A stretch of 64,000 nucleotides of DNA from DYQY01 sp964643725 (GCA_964643725.1 CAZXTL010000001.1:62001-126000), one strand, 5' to 3'; shown: positions 1 through 7,947, numbered from the stretch's first letter. Notes: generated by a model from the letters alone, not told the origin. Numbers and translations: made by a program.

Positions 1-684
1 AAGTTTACGGCTTTCTGGATTGAAATAAAATAACAAATTGGAACACATTACAATATCAAAATCTCCAAAGATACTCGTAGCTGGACTGCTGGAGGTATTG
101 TTAAGTAAATCAAAAACAGAAAAATCGATATTTTCCATAAGCACAGGTTTTATAGTATAGGTATCGTTTTGTTTAATGAACCATTTATCTGCTTGTTTCA
201 AATTTACGTTATTTAAATCAGAAGTACAATATTGTCCTGTTATTGCTTTCTTTATTTGTGATTCGCACTTATCAGTAGCAAAGATTCTATATTTAAATCT
301 GTCTTTATCTCCGTTTCTAAACTCTTCTAATAACATTGCCATGCTATATGCTTCTTGTCCTTGGGCACATGCAGCAGACCATATACGCATTTCTTTCTTG
401 TTTTTTTTTATTAATATCGAGGGCAGAACAATGCGTTCAAGTACCGCAAAGGTGAATGAATTACGAAAAAACTCACTATAGTTGTTTTGAAGAGCGTCTA
501 TTAGAATTTTTCCTTCTGCGCTGCTTTGTTTTAGCAAAGTGTAATATTCCTTCGTTGCTTTGCAACCAGTTTCTGTACTCCTATGCTGAAGTGTTTTATT
601 TAGAAAGGAAATCTCATAGATTGAAACATCAGTGTTCTGTGATAGTACGAGAGAATCTTTAATATTTTTAGTTAGTTTTATCAT
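1..684 (-). CDS. CheR-like SAM-dependent methyltransferase, partial (C-terminus beyond window)
   Basis: Reading the minus strand from an ATG at 682-684 gives 228 codons without a stop to the window edge. CheR enzymes methylate glutamates of chemoreceptors using S-adenosylmethionine. Residues 45-90 look like the CheR N-terminal helical region (YSEFFRNSFTF, family pattern xxxTxFFRDxxxF). The SAM-binding segment follows at about 99-120 as RIWSAACAQGQEAYSMAMLL, where the family usually has GCSTGEEPYS. Near the edge FDIVMCSNLLFYF replaces the usual CRNVLIYF. The start overlaps the stop of the upstream PAS gene by 17 bp, so the two are probably co-translated. The altered SAM loop and CSN for CRN suggest a divergent methyltransferase that need not act on chemoreceptors; no other chemotaxis gene is visible. 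Family assignment is fairly sure, substrate unknown. Confidence 0.8.
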   Translation of the reverse strand, partial: MIKLTKNIKDSLVLSQNTDVSIYEISFLNKTLQHRSTETGCKATKEYYTLLKQSSAEGKILIDALQNNYSEFFRNSFTFAVLERIVLPSILIKKNKKEMRIWSAACAQGQEAYSMAMLLEEFRNGDKDRFKYRIFATDKCESQIKKAITGQYCTSDLNNVNLKQADKWFIKQNDTYTIKPVLMENIDFSVFDLLNNTSSSPATSIFGDFDIVMCSNLLFYFNPESRKL

Positions 685-1603
685 GGACTATTGTGTATTT
701 CTCGTTGAGACCAAACTTATTCAATAGCTCATTAACTTCTTTTTTCAATTCAATCATAGCTATTTCACGATTGACGGTTAAGTTTTGGAATCTTTGCATT
801 TCCTCCATTTTTGCTATTAATTCTTTTTCTGCATTTTTGCGGTTGCTGATGTCTCGAGCAATGCCAAGTACGCCTATAAGATTGCCTTCTGAGTCACGCA
901 TCGGAGTTTTGTAAGTTTCTAGGATTTCAGTGTGGCCGTCATTTGCAAAGATTATCTCTTCTTCATTTATCATTACAGTGTTGTTAGTCATAGTAGCCAA
1001 GTCTTTTTCTCGAAAAAAATCTGCTGTGGTTTTGTCTATAAAGTCATAATCTGTTTTCCCTAAGACGTCAATTTCCTTTGTATTAAAGAGACATTCTATT
1101 CTATGATTACAGGACAGATAAACACCGTTACAATCTTTCAACCATACCAGATCTGGCAATGTTTGAACTAATGTTCTTAGCTGAGCTTCTTTTTTGCTGA
1201 GCGCGTTTTCGGCCTGTTTGCGCTCGGTGATATCATGGATAATTGAGCATAGAAGGGTTTTATTGTTAGAGGTGATTGGGCTTGAATATACTTCCACGTC
1301 GCGTATTTCACCAGAAGCCAATTTGTGTTTAAAAAGAAAATACAATTTGTGTTCTCTTTTGGCAGATTCCATTTCTAACAGCACTTTATCTTTTGGTAGT
1401 ATATTGATGTCCCAAATATTCATTGATAAAATCTTCTGTTTATCATAGCCATAAAACTCCAAAGCAGCTTTATTAGCATCAACTATTTGTCCGTCATCTG
1501 GGTTTACAATTATTTTTATAGCCAGATTAAGGTGAAATATTTGGTGAAAAAGTTCTCCATCTTCTTTTGGTTGTATTTTAGGTAATAATTGTTCTTCTGT
1601 CAT
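668..1603 (-). CDS. Two-PAS-domain sensory protein without output domain
   Basis: This 311-residue soluble protein has two PAS domains, at about residues 20-130 and 145-260. Each ends in the PAC signature (HDITERKQAE and ARDISNRKNAE) typical of PAS-PAC sensor proteins. A C-terminal helix of about 50 residues, predicted coiled coil, follows. There is no kinase, cyclase or helix-turn-helix domain, so it must signal through a partner. Its stop lies inside the start of the CheR-like gene (17-bp overlap), making that methyltransferase the obvious partner. PAS domains bind small ligands, haem or flavin; no cofactor residue is recognisable here. Fold assignment is strong, function is inference. Confidence 0.85.
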   Translation of the reverse strand: MTEEQLLPKIQPKEDGELFHQIFHLNLAIKIIVNPDDGQIVDANKAALEFYGYDKQKILSMNIWDINILPKDKVLLEMESAKREHKLYFLFKHKLASGEIRDVEVYSSPITSNNKTLLCSIIHDITERKQAENALSKKEAQLRTLVQTLPDLVWLKDCNGVYLSCNHRIECLFNTKEIDVLGKTDYDFIDKTTADFFREKDLATMTNNTVMINEEEIIFANDGHTEILETYKTPMRDSEGNLIGVLGIARDISNRKNAEKELIAKMEEMQRFQNLTVNREIAMIELKKEVNELLNKFGLNEKYTIVHDKTN

Positions 1604-1824
1604 TAAGTTCTCCTAGAACAATTATACTCTTATTAATACCAATTAATAGGAAGTATAGAAACTAGAGCACTCTACTTAGAGTTATTTTTATTAACTAGAG
1701 TAAAAATAATCATGAAAGGTTTGTTAGCCTTTATTTTTTCGTATGCATGGTCATAATAGGTAGGTGGGTTAATTTAATCAAGGATAAACTAAGGATGACT
1801 GTTCCATGCTAGAATTGGCAGGGA
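1604..1824. other. Divergent intergenic spacer
   Basis: The 221 bp between the divergent PAS gene and the polysaccharide deacetylase presumably hold both promoters. I see short AT-rich stretches but no convincing -35/-10 pair, no repeat shared with other spacers and no ORF with a good ribosome-binding site. Confidence 0.4.
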
Positions 1825-2889
1825 ATGAAAACGATTATATATGTTGCCTTGTTGGTTCTATTGATGTGTCTATCTTTAGCCGCGAAGCTTCCAGATGCTC
1901 ATATTGCTGTACTTTGCTACCACCATGTTGATCTTAAGATGAACACTCCTTATACAGTCACAAGTGAGCAATTGACTAAACAGATGAATGCACTAGCTCA
2001 AGCAGGTTTTTCGTTTGTGTCTTTAAAACAAATTGATGACTATATGTACTACGGAAAGGCTATTCCTACTAAGTCTGTAGCAATTACGTTTGATGATGGG
2101 AATCGTGATACTGCCACTAAAGCCTTTCCACTCCTGAAGAAGTTGGGTATCCCTTTTGCTGTTTTTATTTATCCATCGGGTATTAGCGTGGGGCATAAGG
2201 TAGGATTTATGGACTGGGATGATGTACGGATGCTTCAGGACAATGGAGTTATTATTGGCTGCCATAGCTATGGACATCCATACTTGACGCGTCCAAGCGG
2301 AATCAACAATGTTGAATCCTATGACTCTTGGTTGGAAAAAGAAATTGTCGAATCTAAGAAGATTATTGAATCTAACATTGGAGTTAGTGCTGATTATTTT
2401 TCATTCCCGTTCGGATTAGCTGATAATAAAGTTTATAAGAAAGTTAAAAATAGTGGTTATAGGTTAGCTTATAACATAAGTGGGATGAATAACACTCAAT
2501 ATTCAGATCCATATTTTTATAATCGGTTTATGGTTATGAGCTCTGATACGCCGGAGAACGTAGTCTCAAAGGCCTCCATAAATCCAATTTATTTCGATTA
2601 TACTTATCCACCAAAACTATCAAGAATTATAACTCAAGAGATTCTGGCTAAGTATAAAATATTTCGTGCAAATAATTATGATTTAAAGACAGTTAGGTTA
2701 CACTTAGGTAAGCCTGTTAATAAATGTTATCAGCCAGAAACAGATACTGTTAATGTTAAAGAAGTTGATTTAGGTCAGGAAGCTTATTATCAAGCTGCTA
2801 TTACTGCCAAAGACAAACAGGGACGTTCTTGTATGGGGAATTGGGCGTTTATTTATCAGAAGGCTATTCCACCTTATGTACAGAACTAG
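1825..2889 (+). CDS. Secreted polysaccharide deacetylase (NodB/CE4 family)
   Basis: The 354-residue protein begins with a hydrophobic signal segment (residues 3-20). A NodB homology domain of the carbohydrate esterase 4 family covers about residues 27-220. CE4 enzymes remove N-acetyl groups from peptidoglycan, chitin or exopolysaccharide, using a metal bound by an Asp-His-His triad. Visible motifs are TFDDG (catalytic and metal Asp at about 90-91), HSYGHPYL (His147 and His151) and SFPFG. The C-terminal 130 residues have no motif I recognise and may be a small accessory domain. The ATG at 1825 follows AGGGA almost directly, a rather short spacing. It is a lone gene with no neighbouring polysaccharide cluster, so the substrate is open. 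Confidence 0.85.
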   Translation: MKTIIYVALLVLLMCLSLAAKLPDAHIAVLCYHHVDLKMNTPYTVTSEQLTKQMNALAQAGFSFVSLKQIDDYMYYGKAIPTKSVAITFDDGNRDTATKAFPLLKKLGIPFAVFIYPSGISVGHKVGFMDWDDVRMLQDNGVIIGCHSYGHPYLTRPSGINNVESYDSWLEKEIVESKKIIESNIGVSADYFSFPFGLADNKVYKKVKNSGYRLAYNISGMNNTQYSDPYFYNRFMVMSSDTPENVVSKASINPIYFDYTYPPKLSRIITQEILAKYKIFRANNYDLKTVRLHLGKPVNKCYQPETDTVNVKEVDLGQEAYYQAAITAKDKQGRSCMGNWAFIYQKAIPPYVQN

Positions 2890-3085
2890 GTGGTTTTGCC
2901 TAAGCTAGTAATTTTTATTTAGTTCAACTCTGAATAATATTTATGGTTTACAATCCTGTTCTTACTCCTTATCCTTATTCCTTATACTTCCAAATTAAAA
3001 AGCATATATAAAGCTACTTTTAAGGATAAGAATTAAGGTTAAGGAAGAAGGAAATTAAAAAGCTTGTATAACTCGCTTTTTAATT
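2890..3085. repeat. Imperfect inverted repeat and duplicated 12-mer next to the tRNA
   Basis: AAATTAAAAAGC occurs at 2992-3003 and again at 3052-3063. A pyrimidine-rich stretch around 2958-2990 (CTTACTCCTTATCC...) is roughly complementary to the purine-rich stretch at 3022-3051 (AAGGATAAGAATTAAGG...). The segment could therefore fold back on itself. No gene is seen in it. Confidence 0.55.
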
Positions 3086-3086
3086 T
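3052..3086 (-). terminator. Hairpin at the 3' end of tRNA-Pro
   Basis: AAATTAAAAAGC (3052-3063) is perfectly complementary to GCTTTTTAATTT (3075-3086), giving a 12-bp stem with an 11-nt loop. Read on the minus strand it starts at the last base of the tRNA CCA end. It therefore looks like a transcription terminator or a processing signal for the tRNA. The stem is A/T-rich with only one G-C pair step at its tip, so termination strength is uncertain. Confidence 0.55.
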
Positions 3087-3162
3087 GGTCGGGGTAGCCA
3101 GATTTGAACTGACGACCACACGCCCCCCAGACGTGTGCGCTACCGGGCTGCGCTATACCCCG
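3086..3162 (-). tRNA. tRNA-Pro(GGG)
   Basis: The reverse complement folds as a full cloverleaf. Acceptor arm CGGGGTA pairs with TACCCCG. The D arm contains GCGCAGCCCGGTAGCGC. The anticodon arm CACGT/GCGTG has loop CTGGGGG (anticodon GGG, proline), and the T arm GTCAG/CTGGC has loop TTCAAAT. The discriminator is A and CCA is encoded (3086-3088), giving 77 nt in all. The CGG start and the GCGCAGCCYGGTAGCGC D arm are typical of bacterial tRNA-Pro. Confidence 0.95.
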
Positions 3163-3207
3163 AAACACTGATAAGTATTATAGCAACTTGGCTTTTGGTG
3201 AACCAGT

Positions 3208-4422
3208 TTAATTTGTGGTGATTTTGGAATAACGTTTGTTAATACCAGTGATGATTTTTTCGCAGATACTTGTGTTATAGCCTTGGCTATGGATGTTAGT
3301 TGTTATTTTTTTAGCAATATCTATGATATTAGAAAACTTATTTAGAAGAGAGTCAATTTCTTTAGGTTTAATTTTATTTTGTTCTGCCAAGTAATATAAA
3401 TTGTATTTTTGAATAGCCCTTATATCCCAAGTGTTACCAATTTCCATTGCCATTGATTTATCTATTTCCTCATAAACATCTGTTGAGACTAAGTCGTAAA
3501 AAGGAGCTAATGAAAAATTGTGTTCATTATGTAATACTGAAAAGTTTTTTGCGTGAGCATCGCAGTTTCCAATTAGGTAATTAAAAATTAAAATTGTAAG
3601 GAACTTTTCGGCGGAGGCAATGTTGATATTTTCTTTAATAAAATCAAAACAATCTTTAAAGCTAGGACCACCTTCTTTTTGGTATTTTATGTCAGAGGTT
3701 TTACCTAAGATTTGGCAAAAATCTTCTTGGTGAATTCTAAACATTATTTGGTCTTGGATTTTTCTATCATAACGATCTATTAATAAGTATTCCTTGTCTT
3801 TGGATTTCTTGATTTCAACTTTTGGGACAGGTATGTTTAGTCCATTAGCTAGTTGCATACAAAAGTATTCGTTTATCACTAAGTTATTAAAGGTTTGACT
3901 TTCAGGTTTAATAAGGTGGGTTGAGAAATATGTATCATTTGGGTAGAATATTTTATCTTCATTTTTATAAACAGCAAATTTGCTTTGTGCACCGGCCAAG
4001 GATAAACGAATTTTTTCACTTGTTAACAGGGGTGAGATGTTTTGATTTTTGATAATTTTATATAATTCCGATTCTGTGATTTCTCTTAGTTCTTGAGGAG
4101 CTTTTTTATTGTCTGGCTGAGTCTCATATAGTGAGATGGCTCCCGCACAGTCTCCTCCTATTTTGTTTAATAATGAAAATGCATTTTTTTCTGATACTAG
4201 TTCTTTTTCTGCGACTAATTTTCGTACAGTCCCCTCTGGTAATAAATTTTCAAAGAATGGGCGACATTCTTTATCGTTATATGATTTTTCTCTTATAGGT
4301 AAAGTAAATGATATAGGAATGGTTGCGGTAATATCATAGGAAAAGCTTAAGGTTCCTTCAATGTCTTGAAGTACACCGACTTTTTGATTATGTATAAATA
4401 CGTTTAGTCGCTGTGTATTCAT
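3208..4422 (-). CDS. hipA: HipA-type serine/threonine kinase toxin
   Basis: The 404-residue protein belongs to the HipA family, toxins that in E. coli phosphorylate glutamyl-tRNA synthetase and cause growth arrest and persistence. The N-terminal part (about 1-100) is the HipA-N/couple domain, including PFFENLLPEG. RLSLAGAQSKFAV near residue 145 matches the autophosphorylation/P-loop region (AGAQEK in E. coli). YLIGNCDAHAKNFSVL carries the catalytic Asp and Asn, and LAPFYDLVST matches the metal-binding DxYD region. All key motifs look intact, so it is probably active. It overlaps the upstream antitoxin gene by 4 bp (ATGA), the usual hipBA arrangement. The target is not deducible from sequence. 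Confidence 0.9.
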   Translation of the reverse strand: MNTQRLNVFIHNQKVGVLQDIEGTLSFSYDITATIPISFTLPIREKSYNDKECRPFFENLLPEGTVRKLVAEKELVSEKNAFSLLNKIGGDCAGAISLYETQPDNKKAPQELREITESELYKIIKNQNISPLLTSEKIRLSLAGAQSKFAVYKNEDKIFYPNDTYFSTHLIKPESQTFNNLVINEYFCMQLANGLNIPVPKVEIKKSKDKEYLLIDRYDRKIQDQIMFRIHQEDFCQILGKTSDIKYQKEGGPSFKDCFDFIKENINIASAEKFLTILIFNYLIGNCDAHAKNFSVLHNEHNFSLAPFYDLVSTDVYEEIDKSMAMEIGNTWDIRAIQKYNLYYLAEQNKIKPKEIDSLLNKFSNIIDIAKKITTNIHSQGYNTSICEKIITGINKRYSKITTN

Positions 4423-4625
4423 AGTAGAATGTTTATTTTAATGCCAAGCATTTTTGCAACGTACAGCGCCTTGTCTAGTTCACAAGTTGGCTTACCTTTT
4501 TCTAGTTCTATAATAAAACGAACGCCTACATTAGAGTAATTTGCTAATTTTTCTTGTGTTAATCCTTGTGTCTTTCTGTATAATCGGATTGCTTCACCAA
4601 AAGATTTGCTGTCAATTATTTCCAT
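4419..4625 (-). CDS. hipB: HipB-type antitoxin, XRE-family helix-turn-helix
   Basis: This 68-residue protein is almost entirely an XRE/Cro-type helix-turn-helix domain (AIRLYRKTQGLTQEKLANYS, then FIIELEKGKPT). It lies directly upstream of and overlaps hipA by ATGA. HipB proteins neutralise HipA and repress their own operon. Three near-identical palindromes lie upstream (4639-4756), which fits autoregulation. It is shorter than E. coli HipB (88 residues) and lacks an obvious degradable C-terminal tail. Confidence 0.88.
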   Translation of the reverse strand: MEIIDSKSFGEAIRLYRKTQGLTQEKLANYSNVGVRFIIELEKGKPTCELDKALYVAKMLGIKINILL

Positions 4626-4638
4626 TTTCGCTCCAGTT

Positions 4639-4655
4639 ATTACCGTATGGGAATA
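4639..4655. promoter_or_regulatory. Putative HipB operator 1 (degenerate)
   Basis: ATTACCGTATGGGAATA is an imperfect palindrome 14 bp upstream of the hipB start. It shares the TA(T/C)CCGNNNGGNATA core with the two further copies. Its position just ahead of the start suggests binding would block hipBA expression. Confidence 0.6.
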
Positions 4656-4687
4656 TTATAACATATAATTTATGGAAAGCATACTAA

Positions 4688-4704
4688 TATTCCCGTTCGG
4701 TATT
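4688..4704. promoter_or_regulatory. Putative HipB operator 2 (degenerate)
   Basis: TATTCCCGTTCGGTATT is the middle copy of the palindrome upstream of hipB. Centre-to-centre spacing to the neighbouring copies is about 49 and 52 bp, close to five helical turns, which would permit cooperative binding on one face. Confidence 0.6.
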
Positions 4705-4738
4705 AATTATTTTTAGTTTCTTGGTTTTTTTTGACCAC

Positions 4739-4756
4739 TATTCCCGTACGGGAATA
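4739..4756. promoter_or_regulatory. Putative HipB operator 3 (perfect 18-bp palindrome)
   Basis: TATTCCCGTACGGGAATA is a perfect palindrome and is the best copy of the three. It ends one base before the stop codon of the PlsY-like gene. It resembles in layout the E. coli HipB operators (inverted TATCC arms), though the arms differ. Confidence 0.65.
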
Positions 4757-4757
4757 G

Positions 4758-5294
4758 TTATATTTTGTCTTTATGGACAGTAAGGAAACGTAGTAGGGAG
4801 AACCCAAAGAAGATTAAAGACACAAAAACAAGATACATATATGCGCCGCTTACCCAAAAATAGATTGAGAGTATAAAAGAAGTAATAAATAGAGGTATTT
4901 CGCCAAAATCTTTATTAAATAGGAGAACAGCAATCTCAACTATAAGTAACATCCAGAATAAGTAGATATTTGTTTGGTAAACAAAGGTAAGAAGAATGAA
5001 AAGAACACTTCTTTGAAGAGTAGGTTTCCATATTGGAAAAATGTGTCCTAAGGTTAGACCAAAGATCCAGACAAAAGAGCTGTTCTCTAGTATGTAATAG
5101 ATGAAGAGTAATTTTGACAAATCTATTGCAAAGAATGCCCACTGCCAACTGAATGCAGGAAAATAACTAATGGTTATCCCTTTTTTAGGAATAACCATTG
5201 TCTTCTTTTTGAAATTATCTAGGTTGCCTGCGAAAAAAGTTATCCCTGGTATAGAGCCGATAAGATAACCTATTAAAAGGTAGACAAATAACAT
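4758..5294 (-). CDS. PlsY-like multi-pass membrane protein
   Basis: The 178-residue protein has about five to six hydrophobic segments. It resembles PlsY, the acyl-phosphate:glycerol-3-phosphate acyltransferase that starts phospholipid synthesis. Matching pieces are YLIGSIPG at the N-terminus, FFAIDLSKLLF in the middle and GHIFPIWK. The hallmark GSGNxGxxN motif after the first helix and the KGGKG motif are missing, so ordinary acyltransferase activity is doubtful. It lies 4 bp downstream of lysC on the same strand and is probably co-transcribed with it. It could be a degenerate paralogue or a protein with a changed substrate. Confidence 0.55.
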   Translation of the reverse strand: MLFVYLLIGYLIGSIPGITFFAGNLDNFKKKTMVIPKKGITISYFPAFSWQWAFFAIDLSKLLFIYYILENSSFVWIFGLTLGHIFPIWKPTLQRSVLFILLTFVYQTNIYLFWMLLIVEIAVLLFNKDFGEIPLFITSFILSIYFWVSGAYMYLVFVSLIFFGFSLLRFLTVHKDKI

Positions 5295-5298
5295 AAGA

Positions 5299-6513
5299 CT
5301 AAGCGTCTAAATTAAATCCTGTGTGTAGTAACTGTACAGCTTTCTTAGTTTCCTTATTATCTATTATGCAGGATACTTTTATTTCTGAAGTTGTTATTAG
5401 GTCTATATTGATGCTATTTTCACCAAGAAGTGAGAACATTTTTGCTGCAACTCCTGGGCTAGAAACCATTCCTACTCCAACGATGGATACTTTGGAAACG
5501 TGCTCTTTAGAGACAACATCTTTAGCGCCAACTTTCTTTGCAAAGGCTTTAGTTAATTCTAAGGCTTTGGCATATTCGTCTTGTGGAACGGTAAAGGCGA
5601 TATCGTTTTGTGCATCGATTTGGTTGCTTTGAACAATCATGTCTACATTGATTTTTGCAACAGCTAGTTCTGTGAACAACTTTCCTGCTGTTCCTGGTTT
5701 ATCTGGTAGTCCTGTGATAGCTATTTTTGACGTATTTTCATCGTATGCGATACCTGTAACCGGATTTTTTATTTCCATTCTTGAAACCTCCTTAACTATT
5801 GTGCCTTCGTTATAATTGTAGCTATTACGAACTACTAAAGTAACTCCGTATGCTTTTGCTCCTTCAACCGCTCGTGGATGTAAAACTTGGGCGCCAAGAC
5901 TGGCAAGTTCTAGCATTTCGTCGTAATCAATTACATCATGTTTTTTTGCCTCTTTTATCAGGTTAGGGTTAGTTGTGTACACACCATCAACATCTGTGTA
6001 AATCTCGCAATATTCAGCCTTTAATGCAGCCGCAATGGCAACAGCTGAAGTGTCTGAACCGCCTCTGCCGATAGTCGTTATGTCATCATCACTGTTTATT
6101 CCTTGGAAACCATTAACAATAACTATTCTATCATTTTTTAGTTCAGAAAGAATTCTGGCTGGTTTTACGTCAAGAATTTTGGCTTTATTATGAGCTGATT
6201 CTGTGTAAATACCTGCTTGCCAACCAGTAAGAGAGATAGAGTGATGACCTTTTTTAGTAAGTGCCATCGCAAGTAAAGAAGAAGATATGGATTCGCCTGT
6301 TGCAAGTAGTGCATCATATTCTCTTCCTGATGGATATGGATCTATTTGTTTTGCTAGACTTACAAGCTCGTCTGTAAAATCACCCATGGCTGATACTATA
6401 ACAACCATATGATAACCTTTTGCTTTATTTGATATTATTCTATCAGCAACTCTTTGTATTTTTTCAATACTTCCGACGCTTGTGCCACCGTATTTTTGAA
6501 CTATAGTTTTCAA
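5299..6513 (-). CDS. lysC: Aspartate kinase
   Basis: Aspartokinase phosphorylates aspartate, the first step toward lysine, DAP, threonine and methionine. The 404-residue length fits the monofunctional lysine-sensitive type. The N-terminus has the KYGGTSVGS nucleotide-binding motif, and TTIGRGGSDTSAVAIAAAL is the second signature. Two ACT domains fill the C-terminal part (about 265-400), where lysine and/or threonine would bind for feedback control. ATG at 6513 follows GGAGG. It lies between the decarboxylase gene upstream (60 bp) and the PlsY-like gene downstream, and supplies the dapL/dapF branch found at 54417-56873. Confidence 0.95.
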   Translation of the reverse strand: MKTIVQKYGGTSVGSIEKIQRVADRIISNKAKGYHMVVIVSAMGDFTDELVSLAKQIDPYPSGREYDALLATGESISSSLLAMALTKKGHHSISLTGWQAGIYTESAHNKAKILDVKPARILSELKNDRIVIVNGFQGINSDDDITTIGRGGSDTSAVAIAAALKAEYCEIYTDVDGVYTTNPNLIKEAKKHDVIDYDEMLELASLGAQVLHPRAVEGAKAYGVTLVVRNSYNYNEGTIVKEVSRMEIKNPVTGIAYDENTSKIAITGLPDKPGTAGKLFTELAVAKINVDMIVQSNQIDAQNDIAFTVPQDEYAKALELTKAFAKKVGAKDVVSKEHVSKVSIVGVGMVSSPGVAAKMFSLLGENSINIDLITTSEIKVSCIIDNKETKKAVQLLHTGFNLDA

Positions 6514-6572
6514 AGAATTTCCTCCTTTTGAGATGATGTTATAGTTTACAATGACTGTTGTTCTGTGTCTAT

Positions 6573-7751
6573 TTAAAACTGGTCTTCGATGTAGACTTTT
6601 AGAGGCGGGAATCCATTAAAACAGATAGAGCAATAACTATAAGTGTATGCTCCGGTAGTAAAGATGAAAACTCTGTCTTTCTCTTGGAGGCTATTAGGAA
6701 GAGTATATTTGAAATGTTCATACATTATGTCAGCGCTGTCGCAAGTTGGACCAGCTATTATTACGTCACTAATGTGCTTAGAGTTAAGATGTCTTTCACT
6801 AAAGATAGGGAATTTAATGGATTCGTCGATGGTTTCAATAAGTCCGTTAAATTTCCCAACATCTAAGAAAACCCATCTGTAAGTATCAAGTTTTGCTTTT
6901 TTAGTTACCATAATTACTTCAGAGACCATAACTCCTGCGTCTGCAACAATTGATCTTCCAGGTTCAACGATAATTTCTGGTAGTCCTTCAGGGAAATCTT
7001 CTTCAAGGAATCTGGTGATTTCAGCTGTATAAACTTCTAAAGATTGTGTTGGTTGAACGTAGTTAGCAGGGAATCCGCCACCCATGTTTATCATTTTAAG
7101 TTCGATGCCATCTTTTTTAAGAGCATCAAATAAGTATTTGCATTTTGCGATAGCGTTGTCCCATTGTCCGATTTCTCTTTGTTGTGAGCCAACGTGGAAG
7201 GAAATCCCATAAGGAATAAGGCCAAGCTTTTTAGCTTTTATTGCTAATTTGTAGGCAGAGTCAGGATAGACTCCGAATTTTTTAGATAAAGGCCAGTCCG
7301 CATCTCCACCAGAGGAGAGTAGTCTAAAAAATACTTTGGATTCAGGAGCCGCTCTGGAGATTTTTTTTAGATCTACAGCAGAGTCAGTAGCAAACAGTCT
7401 GATGCCTTTTTCGTAAGCATAGGCAATATCTTCTTCTTTCTTAATGGTGTTACCAAAGCTTATTCTGTCTGGAGTGACACCTAGCTCAAGTAGTTGGTCA
7501 AGTTCATAGATAGTTGCAGTGTCAAAGGAGGAGCCTTTTTTTGCTAAAACTTTTAATATTTTTTCATCAGGATTTGCTTTTACTGCATAGTATATTTTTG
7601 CATAAGGAAGATTGCTTTTTAAATCTTCATAATTTTGAGCTACTTTTTCCAAGCTTACAATAAGAAATGGAGTTTGTTTATCCTTAGAAAACTCTTGGAT
7701 TCTGTGAAGGTCTTTTTTGGATATGTAATCATGAATTCCTCTAGCTTCCAT
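6573..7751 (-). CDS. Lysine/ornithine decarboxylase, PLP fold type III
   Basis: The 392-residue protein belongs to the alanine-racemase-fold decarboxylases and converts ornithine and/or lysine to putrescine or cadaverine. Motifs in order are YYAVKANPD (PLP lysine), DWPLSKKFGV, SFHVGSQQR, MGGGFPANY, EPGRSIVADAG and GPTCDSADIMYEHF (the ODC-type cysteine motif). TGAYTYSY follows near the C-terminus. From memory the motif order and length closely match the bifunctional L/ODC of Vibrio vulnificus, rather than DAP decarboxylase. GAGGAGG stands ahead of the ATG at 7751. Neighbouring lysC makes a link to lysine metabolism plausible; whether lysine or ornithine is preferred cannot be told. Confidence 0.88.
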   Translation of the reverse strand: MEARGIHDYISKKDLHRIQEFSKDKQTPFLIVSLEKVAQNYEDLKSNLPYAKIYYAVKANPDEKILKVLAKKGSSFDTATIYELDQLLELGVTPDRISFGNTIKKEEDIAYAYEKGIRLFATDSAVDLKKISRAAPESKVFFRLLSSGGDADWPLSKKFGVYPDSAYKLAIKAKKLGLIPYGISFHVGSQQREIGQWDNAIAKCKYLFDALKKDGIELKMINMGGGFPANYVQPTQSLEVYTAEITRFLEEDFPEGLPEIIVEPGRSIVADAGVMVSEVIMVTKKAKLDTYRWVFLDVGKFNGLIETIDESIKFPIFSERHLNSKHISDVIIAGPTCDSADIMYEHFKYTLPNSLQEKDRVFIFTTGAYTYSYCSICFNGFPPLKVYIEDQF

Positions 7752-7861
7752 TGGTGCCTCCTCTTCATTTTATTATTTAGACTGAGGATAATAACAATGT
7801 TTAGATGATAATGCAAACGATATTAATTGACTAGATTTGTTAATATATTTAGTAGCCAAGC

Positions 7862-7892
7862 TATCACCTTCTTTTAACTAATTTAGGTGATA
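7862..7892 (-). promoter_or_regulatory. Inverted repeat upstream of the decarboxylase
   Basis: TATCACCT (7862-7869) and AGGTGATA (7885-7892) form an 8-bp inverted repeat 110-140 bp upstream of the decarboxylase start. It could be an operator or a leader hairpin. No lysine-riboswitch pattern was recognised around it. Confidence 0.35.
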
Positions 7893-7947
7893 TATCATAA
7901 TTTATTAATGTATTAATTTGTCGTATTGTTCAGTATTTTTGAGTCAT

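Noticed and set aside
176..662. Two plus-strand ORFs of 101 and 68 residues at the left edge
   Set aside because: They are antisense shadows of the CheR-like gene, whose minus-strand frame is continuous and has clear motifs.
3208..4756. hipBA as part of a larger mobile island beside the tRNA
   Set aside because: No integrase, phage or plasmid gene and no attachment-site duplication is visible; base composition resembles the surroundings.
6573..7751. Diaminopimelate decarboxylase (lysA), suggested by neighbouring lysC
   Set aside because: The GPTCDSADIMYEHF motif, the SFHVGSQQR context and the length fit the ornithine/lysine decarboxylase group better than LysA.
7752..7930. Lysine riboswitch upstream of the decarboxylase-lysC genes
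   Set aside because: The GAGG and hairpin sequences there are a Shine-Dalgarno and a short inverted repeat; the conserved L-box core is not present.
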